Origin: Streptomyces bacillaris
Lineage (GTDB): Bacteria > Actinomycetota > Actinomycetes > Streptomycetales > Streptomycetaceae
Reading direction: 5' to 3'
Assembly: GCF_003268675.1 (NCBI RefSeq)
Contig: NZ_CP029378.1
Location: 5,208,001-5,272,000, forward strand
Length of the DNA stretch: 64,000 bases
Positions 7,887 to 16,323 of this stretch are shown piece after piece. The notes beneath the pieces are model-generated. The model did not search any database, was not told the DNA's origin, and saw only the letters and a list, made by a program, of their open reading frames with translations. Every line of letters begins with the position of its first letter. Position 1 is the stretch's first letter. The translations under genes were made by a program, and so were the position numbers.

Positions 7887-9221
7887 CTACGGCCGCCACC
7901 GCACCCGGTGCTCCGCGAGATGGGCCAGGACCGCGTGGTTGGCCTCCCAGCCGTCCGGGAACTTCACCGTGACGCCGAGCTGCACCGGCTCGGTCGACGG
8001 GTGCTCGTCCAGCAGCTCCGCCACCCCCTCCCGGCACACCACGACGCACGCGTGCCGGTGGCGCGAGGCCAGCACGCACAGCCGCCCCGTCTCCAGGTGG
8101 AACGCGGTGGCGTCGGGGCGGCCCGAGAGCGGGTGCAGGACCACCGTGACGTCGAACTCGCGGCCCTGGAGCCGGTTGGCCGTGTCCACGGCCACCCCCG
8201 TGACGCCCAGCTCCGCCAGCGCCGCCCGCACCGCCGCCGCCTGGTCGCGGTGGGCCGTGCCGACCGCCACCCGGTCCGCCGTGACCGGCACCGGCTCGTC
8301 CGCCCGCTCGCTGGTGGCGACGCCGCCCCGGTCCAGCAGCCGGCGGACCACCAGCGCCACCGCCCGTACCGCCTCGGGGTCCGTACGCGGGGTGTGCCGG
8401 GCCGGCAGCTCCAGCAGCCCCCACCCGGCCTCGGCCGCCTCGTCCAGCACCCGGTCCGGGCCCGACCCGTCCGAGGCCACCCCGAACGAGAGCTTCCGGT
8501 CCCCGTGGTCCGTACCGCTGCGGAAGGGGGTGTACGGGTAGAAGGCGTCCGACACCAGCGGTGCCGCCGAGGCCGGGAGCCGCCAGGAGACCGGCAGCCG
8601 GTGCTGCGGCAGCTCCGGATTGTGCGCGAGCAGGGTGGAGACCGCGCTCGCGGACGGGTCGTAGCTCAGCCCCGCCCACTGGTCCGCGCCCACGATCGAG
8701 AACGGGTCCAGCTGCCCCGGGTCCCCGACGAACAGCGCCCGCTCGAACAGCCCGGCCACGGCCAGCAGCGCGTCGGACCGCATCTGGTACGCCTCGTCGA
8801 CGATCGCGTGCCCCCACGGCTCCACGTTCTTCACGTGCGCCCACTTGGCGGCCGTCGAGATCACCACGTCCAGCCCGGCCAGGTCCGCCACCTTGGCCGA
8901 TTTTCGTACGTTCTCCAATCCGTCCAGCACCTTGTCGTACGGGTCGGAGTCGTTGCTGTGCAGCCGGCCCACCGGCAGCTCGGGCTCCTTCTCCGCGAGC
9001 CGCACCACCAGGTCGTCGACCTGGGCGTTGGTCTGCGCGACCACCATCAGCGGGTGCCCTGCGGCGGCCAGCTCCAGGGCCGCCCGGACCACCAGGGTCG
9101 ACTTCCCGGCCCCGGGCGGGGAGTCCACGACGATGCCCCGGGCGGAGCCGCGCAGGGTGTCGTCGAGGATCGCCCCGGTCGCCCGCGCCGCCGCGGCGCC
9201 GGGGTCGAAGACGGTGGTCAC
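7887..9221 (-). CDS. Superfamily 1B (Upf1/Dna2-like) helicase
   Basis: ATP-dependent nucleic-acid motor of 444 aa. SF1 motifs occur in order: Walker A SPPGAGKST (K40), Ia VAQTNAQVDD (about 61-70), Walker B VDEAYQ (DEAY 142-145), motif III GDPGQLDPF (from 166), motif IV RLPVSWRLP, motif V DTANRLQGREFD and a divergent motif VI ASRHRHA where TRAR is usual. It is short for the family, with few insertions. It is the last of three genes; the 538-aa gene ends 25 bases before its start and the nuclease gene lies before that. With a Fe-S RecB-type nuclease as partner this looks like Dna2 split into separate proteins. Helicase activity is inferred from motifs; the DNA or RNA preference is not visible. 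Confidence 0.85.
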   Translation of the reverse strand: MTTVFDPGAAAARATGAILDDTLRGSARGIVVDSPPGAGKSTLVVRAALELAAAGHPLMVVAQTNAQVDDLVVRLAEKEPELPVGRLHSNDSDPYDKVLDGLENVRKSAKVADLAGLDVVISTAAKWAHVKNVEPWGHAIVDEAYQMRSDALLAVAGLFERALFVGDPGQLDPFSIVGADQWAGLSYDPSASAVSTLLAHNPELPQHRLPVSWRLPASAAPLVSDAFYPYTPFRSGTDHGDRKLSFGVASDGSGPDRVLDEAAEAGWGLLELPARHTPRTDPEAVRAVALVVRRLLDRGGVATSERADEPVPVTADRVAVGTAHRDQAAAVRAALAELGVTGVAVDTANRLQGREFDVTVVLHPLSGRPDATAFHLETGRLCVLASRHRHACVVVCREGVAELLDEHPSTEPVQLGVTVKFPDGWEANHAVLAHLAEHRVRWRP

Positions 9222-9246
9222 AGCGGGTCCTCCCAGCCGAGGGTCG

Positions 9247-10863
9247 TCACAGCAGGTCCTCCGGGGTCACGGGGTCGGGGTGCTCCGCGCGCGCCACGGC
9301 GTCCGCGCCGGGCGGGCCGCCGTGGGTCCACGGGGTCTCCTCCGGGTCGGGCAGCTTCGGCCCGCCGCGCTGGTCGTGCTCGAACAGGGTCCAGGCGATC
9401 CGCTCGCCCAGCTCCGGCAGCGAACCGGGCGCGGGCTCCTTGCCCCGCCCCATCCGGTCCATGATCCGCAGCACGATCAGGATCTCGCCGTCCGGGCCCT
9501 CCTCCTGCCCGGCCCGCACGAACTCGGCCGTCTGCGGCTTGCCGTCCAGCGAGCGGTAGACCTTGGTCCGCTCGCCGAGATGCGGCCGCTCGTCCGTGCG
9601 AAGGGTGACGAGCGGGCGCGGGGAGGGCCGCTTGGACTCGGTGTACGCCATCTCGACGCCGGTCACCGTCGCGAGGAACGCCTCGCCCGCCAACCGCCGC
9701 CCGGCCAGCACCAGCGGATCGTCCAGCGCCTCCTGGGCCTCCAGCTGGGCCTGGGCGGTCTCCCGGGAGGCCAGCTTCTGCGCGGCCGTCACCGCGTCGT
9801 CGCGGCGGGGCTGCGGCGGCTCGCCGGACCGCACCCGGTCCCGGTGGGCGGTGAAGGACCAGCGGTCCCGGGTCCACCGATCCTCGGTCCGGGACCCCTC
9901 GGGCAGCTCCCGCAGCAGGTCGAGCCCCTGCCACACCTTGTCCCAGGTCGGCAGGAGCACCTTGGCGAGGTGCGAGCGGATCTCGCGCTCGGCCTTGCTC
10001 AGCTCACCGTGGCCCTCGTCGGCGGCGAGCCCGTCCTCGGCCGCCGCGAACGCCGTACGGGCCCGGTCGTACCGCTCGATCGCCGGGGCCAGCAGCCGGT
10101 TGTCGAAGGCCGGGTCGGTGGCGGGTCCGGCGGGCGGGCAGAGGAGCTGGCCGTCCGCGTCCCGGGCCAGCTCGGCGGCGAGGGCGGCCTCCGCGCCGGA
10201 CGAGCCCTCCGGAGGGTCGATCCAGGCGAGCAGCGCCCCCAGGTGCTGGTCCTCCAGGCTGCTCTGGCCGGTCGCCCAGTGCCGGTTGAGCAGGTCCGTG
10301 GCGGCCAGCAGCAGCGAGGAGCCGGGCACCCGGGCCCGCTCCCCGTAGTGCGTGAGCCAGCGGCCGAGCAGCGGGACGCGCACCGGGGCCGGGTACGGCG
10401 TCTCCGGGTCGTCCTCGGCGGTCCGGCGGAACCGCATGGAGCGGCCGAGCAGCCGGACGAACTCGATGCCCGCCCGGCTCGGCACGATCAGCTGCGGGGC
10501 GTCCGTGCACAGCTCGACCTCGACCTTGGTCTTCTTGCCGGTGGCCGGATCGGTCTCGTTCCGCTCGGTGGGCTCGACGACGTCCTCGTACGCCTCGATG
10601 TGCGGAAGGACGGCCTCCGCCAGTTCGGCCAGGAACGCGAACCGCAGGTCCCGGTCGCGCGGCTGGGCCACGGCCAGCAGCCGGGGCTGCTCGCGGTCGG
10701 TGCCGACCAGGGCGCCGAGCGGGGCCCCGGCCTCCCCGGCGGTGGTGAGCGGGACCAGGACCAGCGGGCGGTCGGTGAGATGGCGGTGGCGGACGGTCGC
10801 GAGCGGCTGGGCGCGGCCGGAGTCGACGGCCTCCAGCCGGGCGAGGGTGGTGATCAGCGACAT
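9247..10863 (-). CDS. Unknown 538-aa protein between nuclease and helicase genes
   Basis: I do not recognise the family. It is a soluble 538-aa protein beginning MSLITTLARLEAVDSGRAQ. It has an N-terminal alpha/beta part, a helical middle rich in Ala, Arg and Glu (ELSKAEREIRSHLAKVLLPTWDKVW) and a C-terminal part with a possible beta-barrel (GERTKVYRSLDGKPQTAEF). No cysteine cluster, Walker motif, signal or membrane segment is seen. Its start overlaps the end of the nuclease gene by 10 bases, and the helicase gene follows after 25 bases, so the three are almost surely made together; a structural or nucleic-acid-binding subunit is a reasonable inference. ATG 10863 is chosen because of the coupling overlap. 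Confidence 0.8.
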   Translation of the reverse strand: MSLITTLARLEAVDSGRAQPLATVRHRHLTDRPLVLVPLTTAGEAGAPLGALVGTDREQPRLLAVAQPRDRDLRFAFLAELAEAVLPHIEAYEDVVEPTERNETDPATGKKTKVEVELCTDAPQLIVPSRAGIEFVRLLGRSMRFRRTAEDDPETPYPAPVRVPLLGRWLTHYGERARVPGSSLLLAATDLLNRHWATGQSSLEDQHLGALLAWIDPPEGSSGAEAALAAELARDADGQLLCPPAGPATDPAFDNRLLAPAIERYDRARTAFAAAEDGLAADEGHGELSKAEREIRSHLAKVLLPTWDKVWQGLDLLRELPEGSRTEDRWTRDRWSFTAHRDRVRSGEPPQPRRDDAVTAAQKLASRETAQAQLEAQEALDDPLVLAGRRLAGEAFLATVTGVEMAYTESKRPSPRPLVTLRTDERPHLGERTKVYRSLDGKPQTAEFVRAGQEEGPDGEILIVLRIMDRMGRGKEPAPGSLPELGERIAWTLFEHDQRGGPKLPDPEETPWTHGGPPGADAVARAEHPDPVTPEDLL

Positions 10864-12164
10864 ACGGCGGACTCCTCCTCGCGGGCACGCTCGCGCAGGA
10901 CGGCCGCGCTCTCCAGGGCCTCCGCGCGCAGGGCGGCGGCCCGGCGCAGGGCGGCCACGGTCGGGTCGGCCGGATCGCCCTCCTTGCCCGCGGCGGCGGC
11001 CAGCACCCCGGCCACCGTGGTCAGCCCGCCCAGCTCGCCGCGCACGCTCCGGCCGAGCGTCTCCACGGCCCCCTCGGCCCGCGACCGCGCCCGGCAGTGG
11101 AAGGCCAGCTCGCAGGCGGCCAGGCACTCGGGGGCGTACGCCGCGGAGACTGCGGAGACGGCGGACTCCAGCTCCTGCGGCGAGCACGCCGGGTCGAAGG
11201 TCGTCCCCTCGGGGAGGGCCGCCGCGATGTCCTCGATCCGGGTGAGCCGGGTCAGCTGGCGGCGGGTCACGGCCCGCTGCTTGCGTACGTCGACGACGGA
11301 GGCGGTCGGCAGGTTGGAGAAGTCCTTGGGGCAGACCAGCAGCACCCGGTGGTCCACCTCCGCGCCCTCGGTCACCGCCGCCACCCGCTCCAGCGCCAGC
11401 ACGTACACCGCGGCCTGGCGGGCGGCGGCCCCGACCTTCGCGGCGTCGGCGGAGGCGTCGATCATCGGGAACGACTTGATCTCGACCACCGTCCAGCGGC
11501 CGTCGGGGTGCACCACCACCGCGTCCGGCTCCAGATAGGCGGGGGAGCCCGCCACCTCCAGGGCCAGCATCGGGTGGTCCAGCAGCGCCCAGCCGCCCGC
11601 CGCCGTCGCCTCCCGCAGGGCGAGCGCGGTCCGGGCGGCCCGGCCCTCGGGGCCGGCGGCGCTCAGATCGGGCGTGGCGACATCCGGGCCCGGGGCGGGG
11701 GAGGAGCCGCCGAGCCGCTCGTACAGCAGGCGCAGCAGTTCCGCGCCGCCGTCGGCCTTGACCCGGGCCTCGAAGGCGTTGCCCCGCATGAACGCGAACT
11801 GGGACTGGCCGAAGGGGGCGGGGGAGCCGAGGGCCTGGGCCAGCACGCCCTTGTCGACCCCGGCGCCGTCGAGCAGGGCACGCCGCTTGCAGCCGGGGTT
11901 GGCGGCGAGGGCGGCCAGCGCCCGGGCGTCCAGCGGGTGCGGTGCGACGGAGGGGCCGCGCAGCTCAGCGAGCCGCTGCCGGAGCGTCGTCGTCGGCCGG
12001 GGCTCCGGCGCGGGCGTCCGTGGCCGCGCCGCCGGGTCCTGCGCCGCCTGGCCCCGCACCCGGTCCTGCGGCGTCGGCTGCCGCGCCACGGGGTGCTGCC
12101 GGCCCGTCGGCCGACGCGTCGGGGGAATCTGCGGAGGAGGTCCGCTGGCCGGGGATTCGCTCAC
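10854..12164 (-). CDS. RecB/Cas4-like PD-(D/E)XK nuclease with probable Fe-S cysteines
   Basis: Putative DNA nuclease of 436 aa. After a disordered Pro/Arg-rich N-terminus comes a nuclease core: GNAFE (about 129-133), PDA (D214), VVEIKSF (E228, K230) and a QxxxY motif (Q250, Y254), the signature of RecB-family exonucleases. Four cysteines are placed as in Cas4, AddB and Dna2: one before the core (C92) and three after it (C347, C351, C357; spacing C-x3-C-x5-C), so a 4Fe-4S staple is likely; C327 is an extra cysteine. GTG 12164 is a tentative start; GTG 12188, TTG 12194 and GTG 12059 are also in frame, and none has a good ribosome site. All overlap the end of the PAP2 gene. The next gene overlaps its stop by 10 bases. 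Confidence 0.8.
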   Translation of the reverse strand: MSESPASGPPPQIPPTRRPTGRQHPVARQPTPQDRVRGQAAQDPAARPRTPAPEPRPTTTLRQRLAELRGPSVAPHPLDARALAALAANPGCKRRALLDGAGVDKGVLAQALGSPAPFGQSQFAFMRGNAFEARVKADGGAELLRLLYERLGGSSPAPGPDVATPDLSAAGPEGRAARTALALREATAAGGWALLDHPMLALEVAGSPAYLEPDAVVVHPDGRWTVVEIKSFPMIDASADAAKVGAAARQAAVYVLALERVAAVTEGAEVDHRVLLVCPKDFSNLPTASVVDVRKQRAVTRRQLTRLTRIEDIAAALPEGTTFDPACSPQELESAVSAVSAAYAPECLAACELAFHCRARSRAEGAVETLGRSVRGELGGLTTVAGVLAAAAGKEGDPADPTVAALRRAAALRAEALESAAVLRERAREEESAVCR

Positions 12165-13005
12165 CCGCGGAAGTCTTGCATCCGCCACTGACAATCGGGG
12201 ACTTGACCGGCTCGGAGGCCGTACGCACGGTGGCGAGTGCGGCCCGCAGCCGCCCCTTGATCCGGTCGGCCAGCCGGATGACCGGCCTGGTCAGCAGGGC
12301 TCCGGCGCCCATCACGGCGGCGCCCGCGACCGCGTCCAGGAAATAGTGGTTCGCGGTGCCCATGACCACGATGGTGGTGATCAGGGGGTAGGCGACCCCG
12401 GCGGCCCGCAGCAGGGGGTGGCGGCCGTGGCGCCACAGCAGGATGCCGCACCACAGGGACCAGCCGACGTGCAGGCTCGGCATCGCCGCGTACTGGTTGG
12501 TCATCCCGCTCAGCCCGCGCGGCGCGCTCGCGCCCTCGCCCCACCACCCGTACGCGCTGTACTGCGCCATCGTGTCGACGAACCCGTGGCTCGCGTCCAG
12601 CAGCCGGGGCGGGCAGGTCGGCAGGAGCGTGAAGCCGACCAGACCGAGCAGCGTGGAGTTCATCAGCCAGACCCGGGCCGCCCGGTACGCGGCCGACCTG
12701 CGCCGGAACATCCAGACCAGGATCGCCGGGGTGACCAGGTAGTGCAGCGTGGCGTAGGCGAAGTCGGCGGGTATGCCCAGGGCAGGGGTGCTGGTGAAGA
12801 GACGATTCAGCGGGGTCTCCGCGTTCAGATACAGCGCCTGCTCGAACCGGAGGATCGCCAGCCCGTGGTCGACCGCCGTCGACACGTCCCCGCGGACCAG
12901 GAGGCGGCCCACGGAGTACAGCCCGTAGACCACCGCGATCAGCGGCAGCTCCGTCCACCAGCGGGGCCGGTGACCGGTCGCGGGCAGGGCGGTGGCGTGC
13001 GGCAT
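11965..13005 (-). CDS. PAP2-family membrane lipid phosphatase/phosphotransferase (Aur1-like)
   Basis: Membrane protein of 346 aa. Six or so hydrophobic segments lie in residues 15-250, with PAP2 motifs MPSLHVGWSLW and GTANHYFLDAVAG, whose histidines carry out phosphate transfer, and PTCPPRLLD ahead of them as in the inositol-phosphotransferase/Aur1 branch. Expected substrates are lipid or polyprenyl phosphates on the outer face of the membrane. Past residue 250 is a low-complexity Ala/Gly/Pro tail of about 90 aa. ATG 13005 has GGGGAGAG 7 bases upstream, whereas the 13101 extension does not look coding. The tail's coding region overlaps the nuclease start by about 200 bases, which is odd and suggests recent 3' extension. 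Confidence 0.85.
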   Translation of the reverse strand: MPHATALPATGHRPRWWTELPLIAVVYGLYSVGRLLVRGDVSTAVDHGLAILRFEQALYLNAETPLNRLFTSTPALGIPADFAYATLHYLVTPAILVWMFRRRSAAYRAARVWLMNSTLLGLVGFTLLPTCPPRLLDASHGFVDTMAQYSAYGWWGEGASAPRGLSGMTNQYAAMPSLHVGWSLWCGILLWRHGRHPLLRAAGVAYPLITTIVVMGTANHYFLDAVAGAAVMGAGALLTRPVIRLADRIKGRLRAALATVRTASEPVKSPIVSGGCKTSAGERIPGQRTSSADSPDASADGPAAPRGAAADAAGPGAGPGGAGPGGAATDARAGAPADDDAPAAAR

Positions 13006-13246
13006 CCGGTGGCTCTCCCCGTGTTCATGCGGCCGACGGTCAGCGTTCAACCGTAAGGCGGTGGCGGGCCGCCCTGTCCCCCGGGGTCCCCTCCCGGACA
13101 TCCCGTACGCAGCCTGCCCCGCCGTGGCGTTCCCACCGCTGCGAGCGGCTGCTCATGGTAGGGACGCCGCGGTGGGCCCGGAGGTTGCCCGGTGGGGCGG
13201 TACGGGATGATGGAAGGCCGCACCACCGTTCCAGGGAGCACCCCGC

Positions 13247-13861
13247 ATGGCACCGCGCATCCTCCTCGCCCGGCACGGACAGACCCAGTGGTCGGTCCAG
13301 GGCAACCACACCGGCCGGACGGACATCCCGCTCCTGGACACCGGCCGCGAGGGCGCGAAGCTGCTCGGCGAACGGCTGCACCGGGCGCCGTGGGAAGGGC
13401 TCCCCGGCGTCGAGGTGCGCACCAGCCCGCTGGTCCGGGCCGCCGAGACCTGCGAGATCGCCGGGTTCGGGGAGCGGGCCGAGCGGTGGGACGCGCTGAT
13501 GGAGTGGGACTACGGGGCGTACGAGGGGCTGACCCCGGCGCAGATCAAGGCGGACCGCCCTGACTGGCTGATCTGGCGCGACGGGGTCCCGGAGGGGGAG
13601 TCCCTCGCGGAGGTCGCCGCCCGCGCGGACGAGGTGGTCGGCTGGGCGCGGTCGGCCGACCGTGACGTGCTGGTCTTCGCCCACGGCCACATCCTGCGCG
13701 CCCTCGCCGCGCGCTGGCTGGGCGAGGACCTGTCCTTCGGCGCCCGCATCCGCCTGGAGCCGACGTCGCTGTCGGTGCTGGGGTGGGCGTACGGGGCGCC
13801 GGCGATGGAACGCTGGAACGACACGGGGCACCTGGAGCTTTCCAGCCGGTCCGGCGTTTGA
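13247..13861 (+). CDS. Histidine phosphatase family protein (phosphoglycerate mutase-like)
   Basis: Cytosolic phosphohydrolase of 204 aa. LARHGQT near the N-terminus carries the phospho-accepting histidine; R58-type arginine in RTSPLVRAAET, the acidic EWDYGAYEG and the second histidine in FAHGHILRA complete the catalytic pocket. Length is typical. It belongs to the broad specificity phosphatase branch, not glycolytic mutase. CAGGGAGCA precedes ATG 13247 by about 10 bases. It is divergent from the PAP2 gene. Its TGA stop lies within an inverted repeat. Substrate unknown. Confidence 0.88.
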   Translation: MAPRILLARHGQTQWSVQGNHTGRTDIPLLDTGREGAKLLGERLHRAPWEGLPGVEVRTSPLVRAAETCEIAGFGERAERWDALMEWDYGAYEGLTPAQIKADRPDWLIWRDGVPEGESLAEVAARADEVVGWARSADRDVLVFAHGHILRALAARWLGEDLSFGARIRLEPTSLSVLGWAYGAPAMERWNDTGHLELSSRSGV

Positions 13862-13978
13862 GGACGGAACCGTCGAGCACGTTCCGGGTGCGCTCCATGG
13901 CTTTCCCGCGCCACGGGATCCGAAGGGCATCCCCTCACCCGGGCAAGGGTTCCGTCCTCAAACGCCGGACGGGCTGGA
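13841..13978. repeat. Inverted repeat pair with GTCCGGCGTTTGAGGACGG core
   Basis: A 31-base arm (13841-13871) and its inverted copy (13948-13978) differ at one base and flank about 75 bases. The left arm holds the last codons and TGA of the phosphatase gene. The core is a dispersed Streptomyces intergenic repeat that I recognise from many genomes. A large stem between two convergent genes probably terminates both. Confidence 0.85.
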
Positions 13979-14075
13979 ATGGCCGCCCCGGGACGGGGCT
14001 GGAGTGGGCTCCTCAGGACGGGCTGGAGTAAGCACCCCGGGACGGGCTGGAGGAGGCACCCTCAGGCAGGCTCGG
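13966..14075. repeat. Degenerate tandem repeat, about 24.5-base period
   Basis: GGACGGGCTGGA-like units begin near 13967, 13991, 14016, 14040 and 14065. The array grows out of the right arm of the inverted repeat and runs into the 3' end of the NsdA-like gene, encoding its last Ser/Pro/Gly-rich residues. Not a CRISPR: no conserved repeat plus unique spacers. Confidence 0.75.
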
Positions 14076-15461
14076 GTGGGCGCCCTCAGACGCTCGGTGG
14101 CGGGTCAGGAAGGACTCCGCGCCGGACACCCCGCCCGCCCGCCCCTCCAGCACCCGCGCCGCCCCCGCCACCATCCCCCGGATCCGGGACGAGCGGACCC
14201 GGTCCAGGAGGTCCAGCACCTGGTGGCCCGTGGCCGCGGCCTCCTCCACCTTCCCCGCCCGCGCCAGGTCCCCCGCCAGCTGCGCCCGGTACAGCGCCAG
14301 GTTCCGGGTGAAGTGCGCGTCCTGGAGCGTCACCGCCCGCCGCCCGTGCCGCGCCGCCCGGGACCAGTCGCCCAGCGCCGACCAGCACTGCGCCTCCAGC
14401 AGCTCCAGCTCCGCCTCCCGGAAGAAGCTCATCCACTCCGGGTCCCCGGCCGCCGCCCCCCGCTCGAACGCCGCCCGCGCCCGCCCGATCGCCCGGTCGC
14501 ACCCCGTACGGTCCCCGAGCCCCGCCCGGCCCCCCGCCTCCCGCAGCGCGAGCAGCGCCAGCAGCCGGGGCGAGCCGAGCGTGCGGGCCGCCCGCTGCCC
14601 GGCCTCCGCCGCCCGTACGGCCTCCCGCGGCCGCCCCGCGTCCCGGGCCAGGAACGAGGTGTTGCAGAACGCGTGCGCCTCAAGACCCGCGTCCCCGGCC
14701 AGTCGTGCCGTCGCCAGGGCCTCCGCGTAGTGCGAGCGGGCATCCGCGAAGCGCCCCGAGTCATGGGCCAGCCACCCCACCGAGATGGCCAGCTCACCCG
14801 CCCCCGCGTGCAGCCGGTCGGCCACCGCCCGCCGGGTCGCGGTCCCGGTGTCGAGCAGCTCGTACGCCGCCCGCAACGGCCGCGCGGCCTGCCGGTAGAG
14901 CCCGTCGCCCCCGCGCCGGTCGTCCAGCACCCGGATCCGCCGGACCGCCTGCTCGACGGCGTCCACCTCGCTCTCACCGACCCGGCGCTGGGCGGGCAGG
15001 GAGACCCCGGCGGCGGAGGCGGACGGGCCGCCCAGCCCCAGGGAAGCGGCGGCCACCGTGGCCGTACCGCCCATCATGAACACGCGACGCAGCACGTCGC
15101 TCTCCTCGTCGGTGTGGTGGGACTCGTCAGGGACGGAGGGGGAGGCAGGGGCGGAGGGGGCTGCGGGAGCGGCAGGAGCGGAGCCGGACCGCGCCCCCCG
15201 TCCCCGTACGCTCTCGCGGGCCGAGAAGCCCAGGTCGGCCAGGGAGGCCCCGGGGAACATGTGCAGGAAGACCCGCTCGTACGCGTAGTTGGGGCAGCGG
15301 ATCTCCCCGGACTCCACGCGTCCGATGTACCGGGCGTCGCACGCGACCTGCTCACCGATCTCGCGCGCCGCTCTGCGGACGGCGGCCGCGAACTCCCCCG
15401 CGGAGCGCTGTCCGCGCAGTTGGCGGAAGGCGAGGTTGGGAACTGCCCCTGTCGACACCAT
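14013..15461 (-). CDS. NsdA-like TPR regulatory protein
   Basis: Predicted cytosolic regulator of 482 aa. Residues 1-75 (FRQLRGQRSAGEFAAAVRRAA ... YIGRVESGEIRCPN) form a Cro/C1-like helix-turn-helix that ends in a region typical of the Streptomyces sporulation-associated NsdA/NsdB family. After an Ala/Ser/Pro linker there is a short hydrophobic patch (FMMGGTATVAAASLGLGG), then about 300 residues of tetratricopeptide-like helices. Family members are known to delay sporulation and antibiotic production; whether this one does is inferred. ATG 15461 is followed by the conserved MVSTGAVPNLAF start and preceded by AGAGGGG. The tail ASSSPSRGAYSSPS is encoded by the tandem repeat, so it is probably not functional sequence. 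It is divergent from 15714. Confidence 0.75.
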   Translation of the reverse strand: MVSTGAVPNLAFRQLRGQRSAGEFAAAVRRAAREIGEQVACDARYIGRVESGEIRCPNYAYERVFLHMFPGASLADLGFSARESVRGRGARSGSAPAAPAAPSAPASPSVPDESHHTDEESDVLRRVFMMGGTATVAAASLGLGGPSASAAGVSLPAQRRVGESEVDAVEQAVRRIRVLDDRRGGDGLYRQAARPLRAAYELLDTGTATRRAVADRLHAGAGELAISVGWLAHDSGRFADARSHYAEALATARLAGDAGLEAHAFCNTSFLARDAGRPREAVRAAEAGQRAARTLGSPRLLALLALREAGGRAGLGDRTGCDRAIGRARAAFERGAAAGDPEWMSFFREAELELLEAQCWSALGDWSRAARHGRRAVTLQDAHFTRNLALYRAQLAGDLARAGKVEEAAATGHQVLDLLDRVRSSRIRGMVAGAARVLEGRAGGVSGAESFLTRHRASEGAHPSLPEGASSSPSRGAYSSPS

Positions 15462-15713
15462 GGCCGGCCCCTCTCTGGTGCAAGCGGTGCAAGCCGGGTC
15501 CTGCTTTCCGGTGTCCCGGCGGAGCATGAACGTACCTGCTGTGACGGAGGACACAGGCCATTTTTCTCTGCAAAACCGCTCATATCGAGCGTGATCCGCC
15601 ATGAACTGCCACCCTTTGCGGCGGTGTGTTCCCGTAGCCCTTGACGCCCCCGCGCCGTTGGTCCATGCGGAGACGGAGTGTGGCTCCGTTCGGCGATGAG
15701 AGGAGGGGTTCCC

Positions 15714-16184
15714 TTGCTGCACCTCGGCATGGAGACCGGCTCACGGACGACCGCGACGAACCCGACGACGACCACGACCCCCACCACGAACCCGGCATCC
15801 GCCCCCGCCCCCGCCTGCGCATCCGCGGCGGCGGACCAGCCCTGTGACCTCGTCACCGTCCCCGCCCGCCAGGGGCTGGAGGCCGTCGACATCCTCCGCC
15901 GCGGCCGGGACCACGTCGGCGTCGGCCCGGTCCTGCACGACGGCGCCTGCGACACCCTCGGCTTCCTCGTGCCGCCCGGCACCGCCGACGCCTGGGACGT
16001 ACCGGGCAGCGCCTGTACGCGGACGGACGGGCGCGGGCTGCGCATCCCCGCCGAACCGCCCGCCGCGGGCTCCGGCTGGCTGCTCCCGCCCGCCGAGGAC
16101 GCCCCCGTCACCGACCCCGCCGTCCTCCGTGCCGCCCTCGACCAGGCGGCCCGCCTCCTGGAAGCCGCCGACAACTGCCGGTGA
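15714..16184 (+). CDS. Second small prim-pol-like protein
   Basis: Hypothetical 156-aa protein. After a Thr/Pro/Ala-rich N-terminus the section CDLVTVPARQGLEAVDILRRG, GPVLHDG and LGFLVPPGTADAW aligns by eye with the core of the protein at 3847-4554, suggesting the same prim-pol-like fold. No acidic catalytic pair is seen. TTG 15714 is chosen because GGAGGGG lies 7 bases before it; ATG 15696 and ATG 15729 are alternatives. It is followed by the spermidine-synthase-like gene after 139 bases. Function unknown. Confidence 0.6.
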   Translation: MLHLGMETGSRTTATNPTTTTTPTTNPASAPAPACASAAADQPCDLVTVPARQGLEAVDILRRGRDHVGVGPVLHDGACDTLGFLVPPGTADAWDVPGSACTRTDGRGLRIPAEPPAAGSGWLLPPAEDAPVTDPAVLRAALDQAARLLEAADNCR

Positions 16185-16323
16185 CCGGTCCGCCGCCACC
16201 GGGCGGAGAGGGCTGCCGCTCATCCGGAGACCGCCGGTGACCCCGGGGCGCCCATAATGGCCGTACGGGCGGAACCCTCCGCCACCGGCACCCCGGCCCC
16301 TCCACCAGCAAGGACCCGCGTAC

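Noticed and set aside
10854..12164. Nuclease considered a CRISPR Cas4
   Set aside because: No Cas1/Cas2, no array and co-transcription with an SF1B helicase; the cysteine pattern is shared with other RecB-family members.
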